A stretch of 64,000 bases of DNA from the NCBI RefSeq assembly GCF_000193635.1, contig NZ_AEKT01000049.1:59074-123073 (forward strand), written 5' to 3'. The stretch comes from Weissella cibaria KACC 11862. GTDB lineage: Bacteria > Bacillota > Bacilli > Lactobacillales > Lactobacillaceae. This document shows positions 42,393 to 51,483 of the stretch, in pieces. The translations under genes and the position numbers were made by a program. The notes beneath the pieces are model-generated. The model did no database searches and was not told the origin of the DNA. It saw nothing but the letters and a program-made list of their open reading frames with translations. Positions within the stretch are counted from its first letter, which is position 1. Each line of letters begins with the position of its first letter.

Positions 42393-43085
42393 TTAGGCAA
42401 TCGAAACAAACACCCCAGTATCATTTGTATCACCTGATAGGCGCCAACGCTTTAACATCAATACATCACAGTCATAATCAATGACGATTGGTCTTAATTT
42501 GGCTACATCCGCTTCTTTTTGTTGCGCCAGTACGTCGCATCGTACCCAACCGCGTAAGCGTAATCGTGGCATCCACTCTAATGGCGGCAACATCATCATC
42601 GGTTTAATTTGACCATGGAGATAATCTTGTAGTTGCTTCACTTCTTCTTGCACCTGCGGTTTACGTGTCTGTGACACATGCGGAATCACCAACACCGTCG
42701 CACCTAAATCAAAAATGTGCGCTTCACTCCCCTCCCCCACTGCACGATGCCAAACTGCATCAATTTTGCCTAAATGTATGATGCCAACACCTCTTTCAAC
42801 ATCACGCAATCGCGTCGTCGCTGACCAAGACCATACTGGCCGCTCCCCAAATTCACGAAACGCCGCCTCTAAACTCACTAGCGGATTGTCTGCGCGCAAT
42901 TGCGATACGCCATCACGCGGTAAAATGCCGTCGCCAATTTGCTGTGGCAAGCCGGCCGACACATGCTGACTAGCATCCGGAATCACAACCATTGTCACAC
43001 CTTGCGACAACATCCCTGCCACCATTCGTCCCCAATTCACACTGCCCGCGGCCAAACAATCCATTTCCAACACTACTAAACGCAT
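42393..43085 (-). CDS. Hypothetical protein
   Basis: A 230-residue protein of no family I recognise. It opens MRLVVLEMDCLAAGSVNWG and reads as an alpha/beta fold with alternating hydrophobic strands (VTMVVIPDAS, GATVLVIPHVS, RPIVIDYDCDVLML). Rich in Gly, Val and Arg. ATG chosen at 43083-43085 after GGGGGATG; a longer frame adds five residues. No transmembrane part. Genes on either side (ubiE and ydbC) give no clue. GC-rich codons relative to neighbours were noticed but not measured. Confidence 0.65.
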   Translation of the reverse strand: MRLVVLEMDCLAAGSVNWGRMVAGMLSQGVTMVVIPDASQHVSAGLPQQIGDGILPRDGVSQLRADNPLVSLEAAFREFGERPVWSWSATTRLRDVERGVGIIHLGKIDAVWHRAVGEGSEAHIFDLGATVLVIPHVSQTRKPQVQEEVKQLQDYLHGQIKPMMMLPPLEWMPRLRLRGWVRCDVLAQQKEADVAKLRPIVIDYDCDVLMLKRWRLSGDTNDTGVFVSIA

Positions 43086-43213
43086 ATTTTCATCCCCCAA
43101 AAAGTCGCTAATATAGCTCAGTCTAGCGGACTACAAGCCCCGGAACAAGGGCATTTCTGCACAACTATCATGCAAAAAATGTACCATCACCGTTAACAAT
43201 AAACGGGTTAAAC

Positions 43214-43253
43214 AAAAACGTGATTAGCCAGTAGCACCGGTCTAATCACGTTT
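43214..43253 (-). terminator. Terminator after ydbC-like gene
   Basis: Minus strand AAACGTGATTAG pairs with CTAATCACGTTTTT around a 14-nt loop. Confidence 0.75.
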
Positions 43254-43315
43254 CGTATTTTATACTTTGATGATTAATCTGCATAACAGTCAGCATAATC
43301 AACAAAAATTTAATT

Positions 43316-43741
43316 TCATAAATCGCCCAAACGACCCCACTTAGGTCGCGCGTCCGCTTCCGCCTCTGCTTCAGATTCAGCCGCCACTTTGTCGGCATAA
43401 TACATATCCGCTAAATAATCATGCGCAGCTGGTTGCTGCATTTTCACCTGCTTATCAGTTGGTGTGGCGACCGCCGGTTCTGATTCAACCACCTCAGGCA
43501 TCTCAAATTGGCCATCACCTGTCGCAAGCACTTGTCCCAATAAATCATGCAACTTTTCAACTTCTTCGCGGGTTAGCGTTAGCCCCTTACCCATTTTGGC
43601 ATGATCCGGTGACCACGTTCGCAAATCATACTTCGGTTTGTTGGCACCCCATTGCACGACATTTAATTGCATCTCCCAGCCAGACTTACTCGTTGAGAGC
43701 GTCCCCAATTCTTCTAAAATTTCATACTTCAAATCAGCCAT
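43316..43741 (-). CDS. YdbC/PC4-like single-stranded DNA-binding protein
   Basis: A 141-residue protein whose first 75 residues match YdbC: YEILEELGTLSTSKSGWEMQ, LNVVQWGANKPKYDLRTWSP, DHAKMGKGLTLTREE. YdbC of Lactococcus is a PC4-fold protein that binds single-stranded nucleic acid. The C-terminal 65 residues are a low-complexity, Glu/Ala-rich tail with EAEAEADARPKWGRLGDL at the end, absent from the short homologues I recall. ATG at 43741 preceded by GAGG. Confidence 0.8.
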   Translation of the reverse strand: MADLKYEILEELGTLSTSKSGWEMQLNVVQWGANKPKYDLRTWSPDHAKMGKGLTLTREEVEKLHDLLGQVLATGDGQFEMPEVVESEPAVATPTDKQVKMQQPAAHDYLADMYYADKVAAESEAEAEADARPKWGRLGDL

Positions 43742-43800
43742 TTCAACCTCATTTCTGCTTGTAACGCCTGTAACAGGCAAATTTTGTCTCACTAATTGTA

Positions 43801-44790
43801 TTATACAAAATCTAAGTCGTGCGCGATTGGTGTTTGCATAAGCGTTCGAACTGTCTCAAGCTGTCGCGTCTGACCTAGCACCCACATTAGTTTTGCCACG
43901 ATTGCTTCGGTGTTCATATCACCAGCCGTAATACCACCAGCATCCGCAACCCGCTTGCCCACTTCATAGAGATAAATATCTTGTCCCTCTTCTAAAATCT
44001 GGGTCGTAATAATAACTGGGATACCGGCTGCCGTCAATTTTTCAACACCCGGAATAAGATTGCGACGCTCGAATGGCAGACCGCCATTACCAAAGCTTTC
44101 AATAATGACACCATGCATATTAGCGGCCAAATAATCAAAAATATCGACCGTTAGACCCGGAAACGCCTTAAGTACAAACACCTTGGTATCCAGATTAATG
44201 CTAGGTGTCAGTACCGGCGTTTCAGGTTCAGGTTGGTACAACGGCACCATGTTACCTTCTGATACGCTAGCAATGTACGGATAATTAATACTTTCGAACG
44301 CATCATAACTCTTTGATTTGGTCTTCACTGCCCGTGTTCCCGCCATAACAAGACCATTAAAGACTAAATAAACACCTTGCAGGTCCGTTTGGCTAGCAAA
44401 CGTTAACGAATCGTGTAGATTACGCACCGCGTCGGTTTCAGCCATACCAAGTGGCACTTGCGATCCCGTCAAAACAACCGGCTTATCAAAGCCATACAGC
44501 AAATATGACAGAGCAGCAGCCGAGTAGCCCATGGTATCCGTACCATGCGTCACGATGAAGGCGTCGTACGCCTGGTGATGCGCTTGAATTCGTTCCGCAA
44601 TTTCAACCCAGTCTTCCGGTTGCATATTAGTCGAATCCTTACTCATCACGTTTTCAACGGACAAATTCACCCCTGGTCGACGTTCAAAATAACTGACTAA
44701 CACTTCCGCCGCCAACCCAGGCGCCAACCCGTTCTCCGTCTTTGTTGAGGCAATTGTGCCTCCCGTTGTCAGTACTAGCACTTCTTTCAC
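43801..44790 (-). CDS. ansA: L-asparaginase (type I, AnsA-like)
   Basis: A 329-residue asparaginase: LVLTTGGTIASTKTENGLAP with the first catalytic Thr, and VTHGTDTMGYSAAALSYLL with the second Thr-Asp pair; later KAFPGLTVDIFDYL and ESFGNGGLPFERR. No signal peptide, so cytoplasmic. Start is a GTG (44788-44790), eight bases after GGGGAGGG. Releases ammonia and aspartate, fitting the amino acid uptake genes nearby. Its neighbour is a separate transcription unit. Confidence 0.92.
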   Translation of the reverse strand: MKEVLVLTTGGTIASTKTENGLAPGLAAEVLVSYFERRPGVNLSVENVMSKDSTNMQPEDWVEIAERIQAHHQAYDAFIVTHGTDTMGYSAAALSYLLYGFDKPVVLTGSQVPLGMAETDAVRNLHDSLTFASQTDLQGVYLVFNGLVMAGTRAVKTKSKSYDAFESINYPYIASVSEGNMVPLYQPEPETPVLTPSINLDTKVFVLKAFPGLTVDIFDYLAANMHGVIIESFGNGGLPFERRNLIPGVEKLTAAGIPVIITTQILEEGQDIYLYEVGKRVADAGGITAGDMNTEAIVAKLMWVLGQTRQLETVRTLMQTPIAHDLDFV

Positions 44791-44884
44791 GCTACTACCC
44801 TCCCCTACGCTTCTTTCTAGATATCCTTACATTATCGCACAGACCGCATTGTCTATTGCGATTAATTTCAGCATATCCGCAAAT

Positions 44885-44922
44885 AAAAACGGGTTTAACA
44901 ACCAACGTTGCTAAACCCGTTT
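44885..44922 (-). terminator. Terminator after APC permease
   Basis: Minus strand AAACGGGTTTAGCAACGTTGGTTGTTAAACCCGTTTTTATT, a stem of about 11 bp with a T tract. Confidence 0.8.
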
Positions 44923-44933
44923 AATTCTTAATA

Positions 44934-46352
44934 TTAATCTTTGGTACTATGCTTTGCGCCATAGGCCACGTATACCAACGCACCTACAACGACCCAAACA
45001 AGGGTCAAAATCAAGGCATCCTTGTTCAAAGAAACGAACAAACCGATTGAAGCCAATGCTGAAATAATTGGCAACACTGGGTACCATGGCATCTTGTAAC
45101 CTGAGTGGTCAATATCTTGACGCTTACGCAACTTCAAAACACCCACTGAGGCGACGATAAAGGCGATCAACGTTCCGGCAGAAACCAAGTTTGCCAACAT
45201 CCCAACTGGGAATACGGCGCCCAACACGACGGCCAAAATTGTCAAAACCAATGTACCATTCTTTGGCAACCCATTCTTATCCAACTTGGCAAAAGCCTTT
45301 GGCATCAAACCGTCACGTCCAAATGAGTAAACCAAACGTGACCCACCAATCATCAAGGCAATCAAACCAGAGAACATACCAACCAACGCCACAACTGACA
45401 ACAAGTTCGCTGTAAACAAGTGACCTGATTGACGCAATGCCCAAGCGGCCGGCTCAGCATTACCAGCAAACTTCGTGTAGTGGAACATACCCGTCAAAAC
45501 GGCTGCAACACCAACGAACAAAACTGTTGCAATCAACAACGTGCCAACGATTGCACGCGGCATTGTCTTTTGTGCGTTCTTAACTTCGGCTGAGTTGGCA
45601 GCAATTGTGTCGAAACCGATGTATGCGAAGAAGACTTGCGCAGCTCCCATCATGACACCGTGCATACCACCGAAGTTTGTTCCGGGCACGTGCTTCGGTA
45701 CAAATGGTACCCAGTTTTGCAACTGGACAGCAGTAGCACCCACTACGATGAACAAAACGATAACCGCAATCTTACCAATAACCAACCAGTTTTCAACCTT
45801 GGCGGCACCCTTCACACCACGTGAAACCAGGTGACCAACAACCAACAACGCCAAGGCACCAAACAAGTCGAACCACGTTCCGTTACCTAGCGAGAACGAT
45901 GTCGTCAACGCCTTTGGTAACGCAATACCAAAACTTGATAGGAAACCTTGGAAATATGATGACCACGATGCTGAAATCAACGCCAAGGCAATCAAGTACT
46001 CTGCTAGGACCGCCCAACCGGCTAGCCAACCGACAAATTCACCATAAATGACGTTAGCCCATGAATAGATTGACCCCGCATATGGCATCGCTGATGCAAA
46101 TTCTGAATAAGCCAAGGCTGATAAACCGGCAATAATTGCTGCAATAATAAATGAAATAACAACCGCTGGTCCTGCGTAATCAGCCGCCACGATACCTGGC
46201 ATCGTAAAGATACCAGCACCCACAACCGTTCCGACTCCCATTGCGATCATTTCACGCAATCCGAGCACAGGCTTCAGATGGCCGTCCTTATCCGCGTAAT
46301 TTCGCGGATCTTCTCTGCGCGCCATGCGCGCGAACAAACCCTTTTGTTCCAT
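44934..46352 (-). CDS. APC-family amino acid permease (cationic/YfnA-like)
   Basis: A 472-residue, 12- to 14-helix permease of the amino acid-polyamine-organocation superfamily. The APC motif GLREMIAMGVGTVVGAGIFT opens helix 1, with VISFIIAAIIAGLSALAYSE in helix 2-3 and GFDTIAANSAEVKNAQKTMP in helix 6-7. The pattern resembles the CAT/YfnA transporters; the substrate is not predictable. Divergent from the Thr-leader permease across about 480 bp. Confidence 0.85.
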   Translation of the reverse strand: MEQKGLFARMARREDPRNYADKDGHLKPVLGLREMIAMGVGTVVGAGIFTMPGIVAADYAGPAVVISFIIAAIIAGLSALAYSEFASAMPYAGSIYSWANVIYGEFVGWLAGWAVLAEYLIALALISASWSSYFQGFLSSFGIALPKALTTSFSLGNGTWFDLFGALALLVVGHLVSRGVKGAAKVENWLVIGKIAVIVLFIVVGATAVQLQNWVPFVPKHVPGTNFGGMHGVMMGAAQVFFAYIGFDTIAANSAEVKNAQKTMPRAIVGTLLIATVLFVGVAAVLTGMFHYTKFAGNAEPAAWALRQSGHLFTANLLSVVALVGMFSGLIALMIGGSRLVYSFGRDGLMPKAFAKLDKNGLPKNGTLVLTILAVVLGAVFPVGMLANLVSAGTLIAFIVASVGVLKLRKRQDIDHSGYKMPWYPVLPIISALASIGLFVSLNKDALILTLVWVVVGALVYVAYGAKHSTKD

Positions 46353-46636
46353 AAACGTTTCCTCGTTTCAACTACTCATCTAGCTACTAGATTTACTCAT
46401 TCAATCATTAGAAAATAATGTGATAATTCTACATTCAAAACCAGTTACTGTCAACTGAATTTACCACCACAAATGCCCAGTTTTCGGAACTTAACGCATT
46501 ATTATTAAATACTTTTCATAAATGATTATCGACTATGCAAAATATAATGAATGCCTTTTTAGCTTGCGTACCTTTAGTAATAATGATAAACTTCTAATCA
46601 TTAAGTACTAACAAGAAAGAAATGGAGGTCATCATT

Positions 46637-46723
46637 ATGATTAAGCAATACCGTCACAACAGCATTACTGTCATCACGACGACCACCACCTCAACCACCA
46701 TTTTGGCTGGTTGGGCTCTTTAA
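46637..46723 (+). CDS. Thr-rich leader peptide, transcription attenuator of downstream permease
   Basis: A 28-codon ORF with a good ribosome site (GGAGG eight bases before ATG). It reads MIKQYRHN..., then SITVITTTTTSTTIL, then AGWAL: 8 Thr and 4 Ile. It is followed by a hairpin over the Thr codons (CAACCA/TGGTTG at 46693-46714), then CTGTTAA/TTAACAG, then a terminator before the permease. This is the order of a leader-peptide attenuator like thrL. Low Thr-tRNA would stall ribosomes and favour antitermination (inference). Confidence 0.72.
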   Translation: MIKQYRHNSITVITTTTTSTTILAGWAL

Positions 46724-46750
46724 AGTACTGTTAAATAAAGATTGTTAACA

Positions 46751-46808
46751 GGCCGTCCAATCAGTTCTACACCCCATTGCGGTGCATGGCTAGTTGGACG
46801 GTCTTTTT
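46751..46808 (+). terminator. Attenuator terminator before permease
   Basis: GGCCGTCCAA pairs with TTGGACGGTC across about 34 nt, followed by TTTTT, 22 bp before the permease ATG. Confidence 0.75.
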
Positions 46809-46830
46809 GTATGCTTAGGAGAAAAAGAAT

Positions 46831-48219
46831 ATGGCAAAGAACAAAGATAAATTACCTGACGGCCAGTTACAACGGTCGCTAACGTCAAATCAAATGCAGA
46901 TGATTGCCTTGGGTGGTACCATCGGGGTTGGCCTATTTATGGGTTCAACTTCAACAATTAAATGGACTGGTCCTTCCGTCCTATTAGCCTACGCTTTCGT
47001 CGGCTTGCTCCTGTACTTAGTGATGCGAGCCTTGGGTGAAATGATTTTCATCAACCCCACAACCGGATCATTTGCTGATTATGCAACCAATTACATTCAC
47101 CCGCTTGCTGGGTATCTTACAAAATGGAGTAACGTTTTCCAATATATTGTCGTTGGTATCAGTGAAGTTATCGCGGTTAGCCAATATCTCAATTACTGGT
47201 GGCCAAACCTACCTGGTTGGATTTCCGGCGTGGTCGTTATTGCCACTTTGACGCTAGCGAACCTTGCTTCAGCCAAGGCATACGGCACGATGGAATTCTA
47301 CTTTGCCATGATTAAGGTTGTCACGATCATTTTGATGATTGTATTGGGTGTGATGGTCATCTTCTTAGGATTGGGTAATCACTGGCACGCACTTGGCCTA
47401 TCAAACTTGTGGTCACATGGTGGCTTCTTCACCGGTGGTGTGAAGGGATTCATCTTCTCACTATCAATTATCGTTGGGTCATACCAAGGAATCGAAGTGT
47501 TGGGTATCACAGCTGGTGAAGCTGCCAACCCACGTCACGCTATCGTCTCATCAGTTAAGTCAGTTGTTTGGCGTATTTTGATTTTCTACATCGGGGCCAT
47601 TTTCGTTATCGTAACGATTTACCCTTGGAACCAACTGGCAGCCGTTGGCTCGCCATTCGTTGAAACGTTCTCAAAGGTTGGAATTGCTGGTGCCGCTGGA
47701 ATCATTAATTTCGTGGTCTTGACGGCTGCCATGTCAGGCGCCAACTCAGGCATTTACAGTTCAAGTCGTATGCTATTCAAGTTGTCACGCGACAAGGAGA
47801 CGTCTGGTGTTTTCCAAAAGCTATCTTCACACCACGTCCCATACGTTTCAATTTTGGCCATTTCAGGTGGTATCTTACTTGGTTTGATTTTGAACACGGT
47901 ATTATCACTTTATAGTAAGTCAACGGCAAACATCTTTGTCCTGGTTTATAGTTCAAGTGTGTTACCTGGTATGGTGCCTTGGTTCGTTATTCTTTGGTCA
48001 GAACTTAGCTTCCGCCGTTCAAACAAGGAATTACTTAAGGATCACCCTTTCAAAATGCCACTCTACCCATTGACGAACTACTTCGCAATCTTCGCTTTGG
48101 TCTTGATTGTCATCTTTATGTTCATCAATCCTGAAACACGCATCTCAGTTTCAATTGGAGCCGGCTTCCTCGTGTTGCTATCACTATTCTTCTTCGCAAC
48201 GAACAAGCACAAGCAATAA
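46831..48219 (+). CDS. Amino acid permease (AAT/APC type), Thr-attenuated
   Basis: A 462-residue, 12-helix AAT-type permease. RSLTSNQMQMIALGGTIGVG and LFMGSTSTIKWTGPS open helix 1; LGEMIFINPTTGSFADYATN follows; EVLGITAGEAANPRHAI is the amphipathic loop. The family transports threonine, serine, proline, lysine, GABA or aromatic residues; the Thr-rich leader suggests threonine or a related amino acid (inference). AGGAG precedes the ATG. Confidence 0.85.
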   Translation: MAKNKDKLPDGQLQRSLTSNQMQMIALGGTIGVGLFMGSTSTIKWTGPSVLLAYAFVGLLLYLVMRALGEMIFINPTTGSFADYATNYIHPLAGYLTKWSNVFQYIVVGISEVIAVSQYLNYWWPNLPGWISGVVVIATLTLANLASAKAYGTMEFYFAMIKVVTIILMIVLGVMVIFLGLGNHWHALGLSNLWSHGGFFTGGVKGFIFSLSIIVGSYQGIEVLGITAGEAANPRHAIVSSVKSVVWRILIFYIGAIFVIVTIYPWNQLAAVGSPFVETFSKVGIAGAAGIINFVVLTAAMSGANSGIYSSSRMLFKLSRDKETSGVFQKLSSHHVPYVSILAISGGILLGLILNTVLSLYSKSTANIFVLVYSSSVLPGMVPWFVILWSELSFRRSNKELLKDHPFKMPLYPLTNYFAIFALVLIVIFMFINPETRISVSIGAGFLVLLSLFFFATNKHKQ

Positions 48220-48222
48220 ATC

Positions 48223-48259
48223 AAAAGCGTCCTCGCAGCAGATGCGGGGACGCTTTTTT
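48223..48259. terminator. Bidirectional terminator
   Basis: AAAAGCGTCCTCGCAGCAGATGCGGGGACGCTTTTTTG, stem of about 12 bp between convergent permease genes; T tracts on both sides. Confidence 0.85.
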
Positions 48260-48262
48260 GAT

Positions 48263-49588
48263 TTATTGCTTATTTTTATAGTATAGATAAACCGGAATAC
48301 CAACAGCCACAAACACAAACGAAATGAGGACCATTGTAAAACTAGAAATCAACGTATTAATCAAGATGAACAACGCACCTAAGATAGCCACCAAAGGCAC
48401 AAACGGGAATAACGGTACGCTAAACACTTCCGGATCACGTGCCAAACCGGCCCGTTTGTTACGAATACGTAAGATGAAAATACCAAAGAATGTTGCCGTA
48501 TAGAACAACCAGATGACGAACACAGCCATATCTGATAGCCAATCTGCCTTTGACGTAAACATCAACGCACCGGCTAAAACAGCTGTGGTCCACAAAGCGC
48601 CAACCGGGGCCTGCGCTTTATTCAAACGGGCTAAGAACTTGGGCAACATGCCATCTTCAGCCATCGCATACACCATACGTGGGAAAGCTAACATCTTACC
48701 ATTCAAAGTTCCCGCCATTGAAATCAAAATACCAATCGATAGTAGACGACCGCCTAGCTCACCGAAGGCCGACTTTGCTACTTCATAAGTCACATTATTG
48801 CCAAGTTTAACAATTTGATCGGCAGGCATCGCACGGTACACACCATATGAAACACCAACATAGGCCAACATAACAATCAAAATACCCCCAATAATTGAAC
48901 GGGGAATATTACGCCGTGGGTTCTTTAATTCACCCCCCAAATTGGTCAGCGTTGCCCACCCATCGTAAGCAAACAACGTTGCCAAAACGGCCATACCAAA
49001 GTTTCCCGTTGCCGTTGATGATAGCTGGGTAACCGTCTGACCCAGTGCGTCAGCCTTACCGAAAAACAAACCAAATACCATCAAGACTGCAATTGGAATC
49101 AACTTAATACTGGTCGTAGCGACTTGGAACATCGAAGCAATTCGATTATCTAGCGAATTCATCAATGTGATAAGCACTAATGTTCCCAATCCAACCCAAA
49201 TCACCGCACTATCTGGTAGGCCAAAAAAATTAGCAAACAGATACGCGAAGTATGCAGCAATAGAAGCCACAATTGCCGGCGCATAAACTACAACTTGCGT
49301 CCAGCCGGTCAAAAAGCCCCAAAACTTACCGTACAACTTATCCATATAAATATAGATACCACCGGTCTGGGGAATGTGCGCGCCAATTTCTGAAATCGTT
49401 AACCCGGCTGCCAAAGTGATTACCCCACCAGCAACCCAAGCGAGTAACCCAAGTGTTGTGCTACCAGCCGTTTCCAACACTTGTCCCTGCTTGAAAAAAA
49501 TTCCCGATCCGATAACGGTTCCGATTACAATCGAGATACCCGTCCAAACACCCATCGTCCGTTTCAAATGATGCTCTTGCCCTGCCAT
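48263..49588 (-). CDS. steT: APC exchanger, SteT-like (serine/threonine)
   Basis: A 441-residue APC transporter of the LAT/SteT type: TGISIVIGTVIGSGIFFKQG in helix 1, LAAGLTISEIGAHIPQTGGI in helix 3, GWATLTNLGGELKNPRRNI. Bacillus SteT exchanges Ser and Thr (family knowledge). The leader ORF in front is rich in Ser and Thr, which agrees. It is the second transporter here with such a leader. The start codon lies 41 bp after the attenuator terminator. Confidence 0.78.
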   Translation of the reverse strand: MAGQEHHLKRTMGVWTGISIVIGTVIGSGIFFKQGQVLETAGSTTLGLLAWVAGGVITLAAGLTISEIGAHIPQTGGIYIYMDKLYGKFWGFLTGWTQVVVYAPAIVASIAAYFAYLFANFFGLPDSAVIWVGLGTLVLITLMNSLDNRIASMFQVATTSIKLIPIAVLMVFGLFFGKADALGQTVTQLSSTATGNFGMAVLATLFAYDGWATLTNLGGELKNPRRNIPRSIIGGILIVMLAYVGVSYGVYRAMPADQIVKLGNNVTYEVAKSAFGELGGRLLSIGILISMAGTLNGKMLAFPRMVYAMAEDGMLPKFLARLNKAQAPVGALWTTAVLAGALMFTSKADWLSDMAVFVIWLFYTATFFGIFILRIRNKRAGLARDPEVFSVPLFPFVPLVAILGALFILINTLISSFTMVLISFVFVAVGIPVYLYYKNKQ

Positions 49589-49629
49589 ATCCTATACCCT
49601 CTACTTTCAAAATAACCCAATATCACACA

Positions 49630-49682
49630 AAAACACGCAATCGTCTCGACGAAAATTTCGTCAGTTAACGATTGCGTGTTCG
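49630..49682 (-). terminator. Attenuator terminator before steT
   Basis: ACACGCAATCGT pairs with ACGATTGCGTGT, enclosing a GACGAAAATTTCGTC sub-hairpin; on the minus strand TTTTTG follows. Located 41 bp before the steT start. Confidence 0.78.
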
Positions 49683-49717
49683 ATTAAGCGCTTAATAATT
49701 TTTGTACGCTAAAATCC

Positions 49718-49789
49718 TCAACCGTTAAACTGGACGGTTGAGTCAGAGGACGTCGTCATGATGATAGCTGTGCTAATTCGATTATTCAT
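49718..49789 (-). CDS. Ser/Thr-rich leader peptide before steT
   Basis: A 23-codon ORF with AGGAGG before its ATG: MNNRISTAIIMTTSSDSTVQ then FNG. Four Ser and four Thr codons stand in the middle. Its stop codon lies in the hairpin CTCAACCGT/ACGGTTGAG (49717-49742), and the SteT terminator comes next. This matches leader-peptide attenuation, responding to Ser/Thr-tRNA supply (inference). Confidence 0.68.
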   Translation of the reverse strand: MNNRISTAIIMTTSSDSTVQFNG

Positions 49790-49826
49790 AAGTCTGCCCT
49801 CCTTTTGGCGTTTTTGTATGATTAGA

Positions 49827-49855
49827 ACTTTATCATCATCTCATCGTTTGTGCAA
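49827..49855 (-). promoter_or_regulatory. Promoter of steT leader
   Basis: Minus strand TTGCAC (49850-49855), 17-bp spacer, TAAAGT (49827-49832), about 40 bp before the leader ATG. Confidence 0.55.
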
Positions 49856-49864
49856 TAGGTTTTC

Positions 49865-50302
49865 TCATTCTATTTTTAATATCTTCAATGCATCCCCAGA
49901 CTGATTTAGAATTCGAATTTCTAATCCAGGCTGCGTTACCCCACCAGCCCGCATGGCCCCCAGCACCTTATCCGTTAACTTCTGTACCTGCGCTTGTTCA
50001 TGCTTCAAGCCAAAATTAATGAGTTCTGTTGACACATTAGTTGTCCGGATGGTGTATATAATACGATTCTGATCATCGGTTGCATTGGCCGACGTAACCA
50101 TCCCCTGCGACAGTTTTAATACGCGACGTTGGTAGGTATTTAATTGTGACGCAACCGCATGCGCGGATCCTGGTTGCAAGTTAACCCGCAAATCTACTTG
50201 TGATGCCACTGGTAATTTAGGTTGCGTCTGCGACCAAACCACCAACCCAATCAGGATACTTAAAAAGAGGAGACCACTGATTATCCACGCTAATTTTTTC
50301 AT
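49865..50302 (-). CDS. Membrane-anchored small protein, unknown
   Basis: A 145-residue protein with an N-terminal membrane segment (residues 5-25, WIISGLLFLSILIGLVVW) and an extracytoplasmic region without known motif. GAGG precedes the ATG. The outer part (VDLRVNLQPGSAHAVASQLN, IIYTIRTTNVSTELINFGLK) looks like a beta/alpha domain. No family recognised. It is next to the GRP-family gene but has its own spacing. Confidence 0.65.
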   Translation of the reverse strand: MKKLAWIISGLLFLSILIGLVVWSQTQPKLPVASQVDLRVNLQPGSAHAVASQLNTYQRRVLKLSQGMVTSANATDDQNRIIYTIRTTNVSTELINFGLKHEQAQVQKLTDKVLGAMRAGGVTQPGLEIRILNQSGDALKILKIE

Positions 50303-50371
50303 GATTAACCTCGTCTAATCTGTACTAGCAACCATTATACCGCAGTCAGAATTGCTAATAATAAAGAGCGT

Positions 50372-50410
50372 AAAAAAGCCTTAACCACATTTCTGACAGT
50401 TAAGACTTTT
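50372..50410 (-). terminator. Terminator after second GRP transporter
   Basis: Minus strand AAAAGTCTTAAC pairs with GTTAAGGCTTTTTT around a 13-nt loop. Confidence 0.7.
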
Positions 50411-50424
50411 ACTATTAATTCAAT

Positions 50425-51339
50425 TTAACCAGCAAGCGTTACTAGAATACCGCCCAACATAACGAAGAGGGCCCCGATGGCAATACCAATGATTTGCGTC
50501 TTTGTTTTACGTTCCTTCAAGATCAAAATCGCACCCAACGTTGAAACGATAATGCCCATCTGTGACAACGTTGAGGCCTTCGCTTGACCAACTGCAGGGT
50601 TCAAGACAGCAAGACGAATCATCACCTCACCAGTTCCCCACATAATACCAGCCAAACCATTCTTTGCCGTTTCCTTCGTCAATAATGGCAACTTGAAGTT
50701 TCCACCATTGAAGATGAAAATACCAAAAACCAAAGCCCCGATTGTTTGACCGATGGCGATGGGCAACGACAAGGCCATCGTGTTGTGCAACGTACCTGTA
50801 TCAACGTGGACCAAGTGTAACAAAGCAACTGTCTTTGGAATCATGAAATAAATCATGTAAGCAAAGACTGAAATGATCGTTAACCGTACCCCATCCTTAT
50901 TCAAGTGTGATGGCTTACCTGAAATCAAGAAAACACCAATAATAACGGAAACAATGGCTAACAAGCCAATTGTCCACTGGTGGGCACCTTGCCACTCACC
51001 AAATACTGCTGCACCAACCAACGCGTTCACCGCAATTTGGCCAGCTGTATTCAAACCAGACGCCTGTGAAACACCCATCTTCTTAAAGGCTGCTAATTGG
51101 AAGCTCGTTCCGGCAGCCCAAGCGATTCCTGATAAGACGTACGTCAAACCAGCCATACTGAAGACAACGGGCCAAGTTGGTCCCTCAAACAAGGCGTACA
51201 CGCCAACTACGATTGAGAAGACCAGCGAACCAAGCGCGCCACCCAAAATTTGGTTTGCGACACGACCACCAGCCCATCCATTTACAATTCCCATTACTCC
51301 CCACAATACGGCGGGAATCAAAGCATACATAATTGACAT
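50425..51339 (-). CDS. GRP-family sugar uptake protein, paralogue
   Basis: A 304-residue, ten-helix GRP/GlcU-RbsU protein: MSIMYALIPAVLWGVMGIVN, SQASGLNTAGQIAVNALVGA and ERKTKTQIIGIAIGA. About the same layout as the glcU product at 5239-6192, with different sequence, so a distinct substrate (ribose or glucose) is possible. No cre was found next to it. Lies between terminators. Confidence 0.8.
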   Translation of the reverse strand: MSIMYALIPAVLWGVMGIVNGWAGGRVANQILGGALGSLVFSIVVGVYALFEGPTWPVVFSMAGLTYVLSGIAWAAGTSFQLAAFKKMGVSQASGLNTAGQIAVNALVGAAVFGEWQGAHQWTIGLLAIVSVIIGVFLISGKPSHLNKDGVRLTIISVFAYMIYFMIPKTVALLHLVHVDTGTLHNTMALSLPIAIGQTIGALVFGIFIFNGGNFKLPLLTKETAKNGLAGIMWGTGEVMIRLAVLNPAVGQAKASTLSQMGIIVSTLGAILILKERKTKTQIIGIAIGALFVMLGGILVTLAG

Positions 51340-51428
51340 GTACCATTTCTCTCTTTCAACTCTTTTTTATCAACGTTAATTACTATAGCACCGGGTTTTA
51401 TGCCGTTAAATTAAAAAGGGAATAAAAT

Positions 51429-51472
51429 AGACCAATCCAAGAATTGGCGTATACCATTTCTTGGATTGGTCT
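51429..51472 (-). terminator. Terminator after MFS transporter
   Basis: Minus strand GACCAATCCAAGAA pairs with TTCTTGGATTGGTC; a TATTTTATT tract follows. Confidence 0.75.
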
Positions 51473-51483
51473 AGTTATGACAC

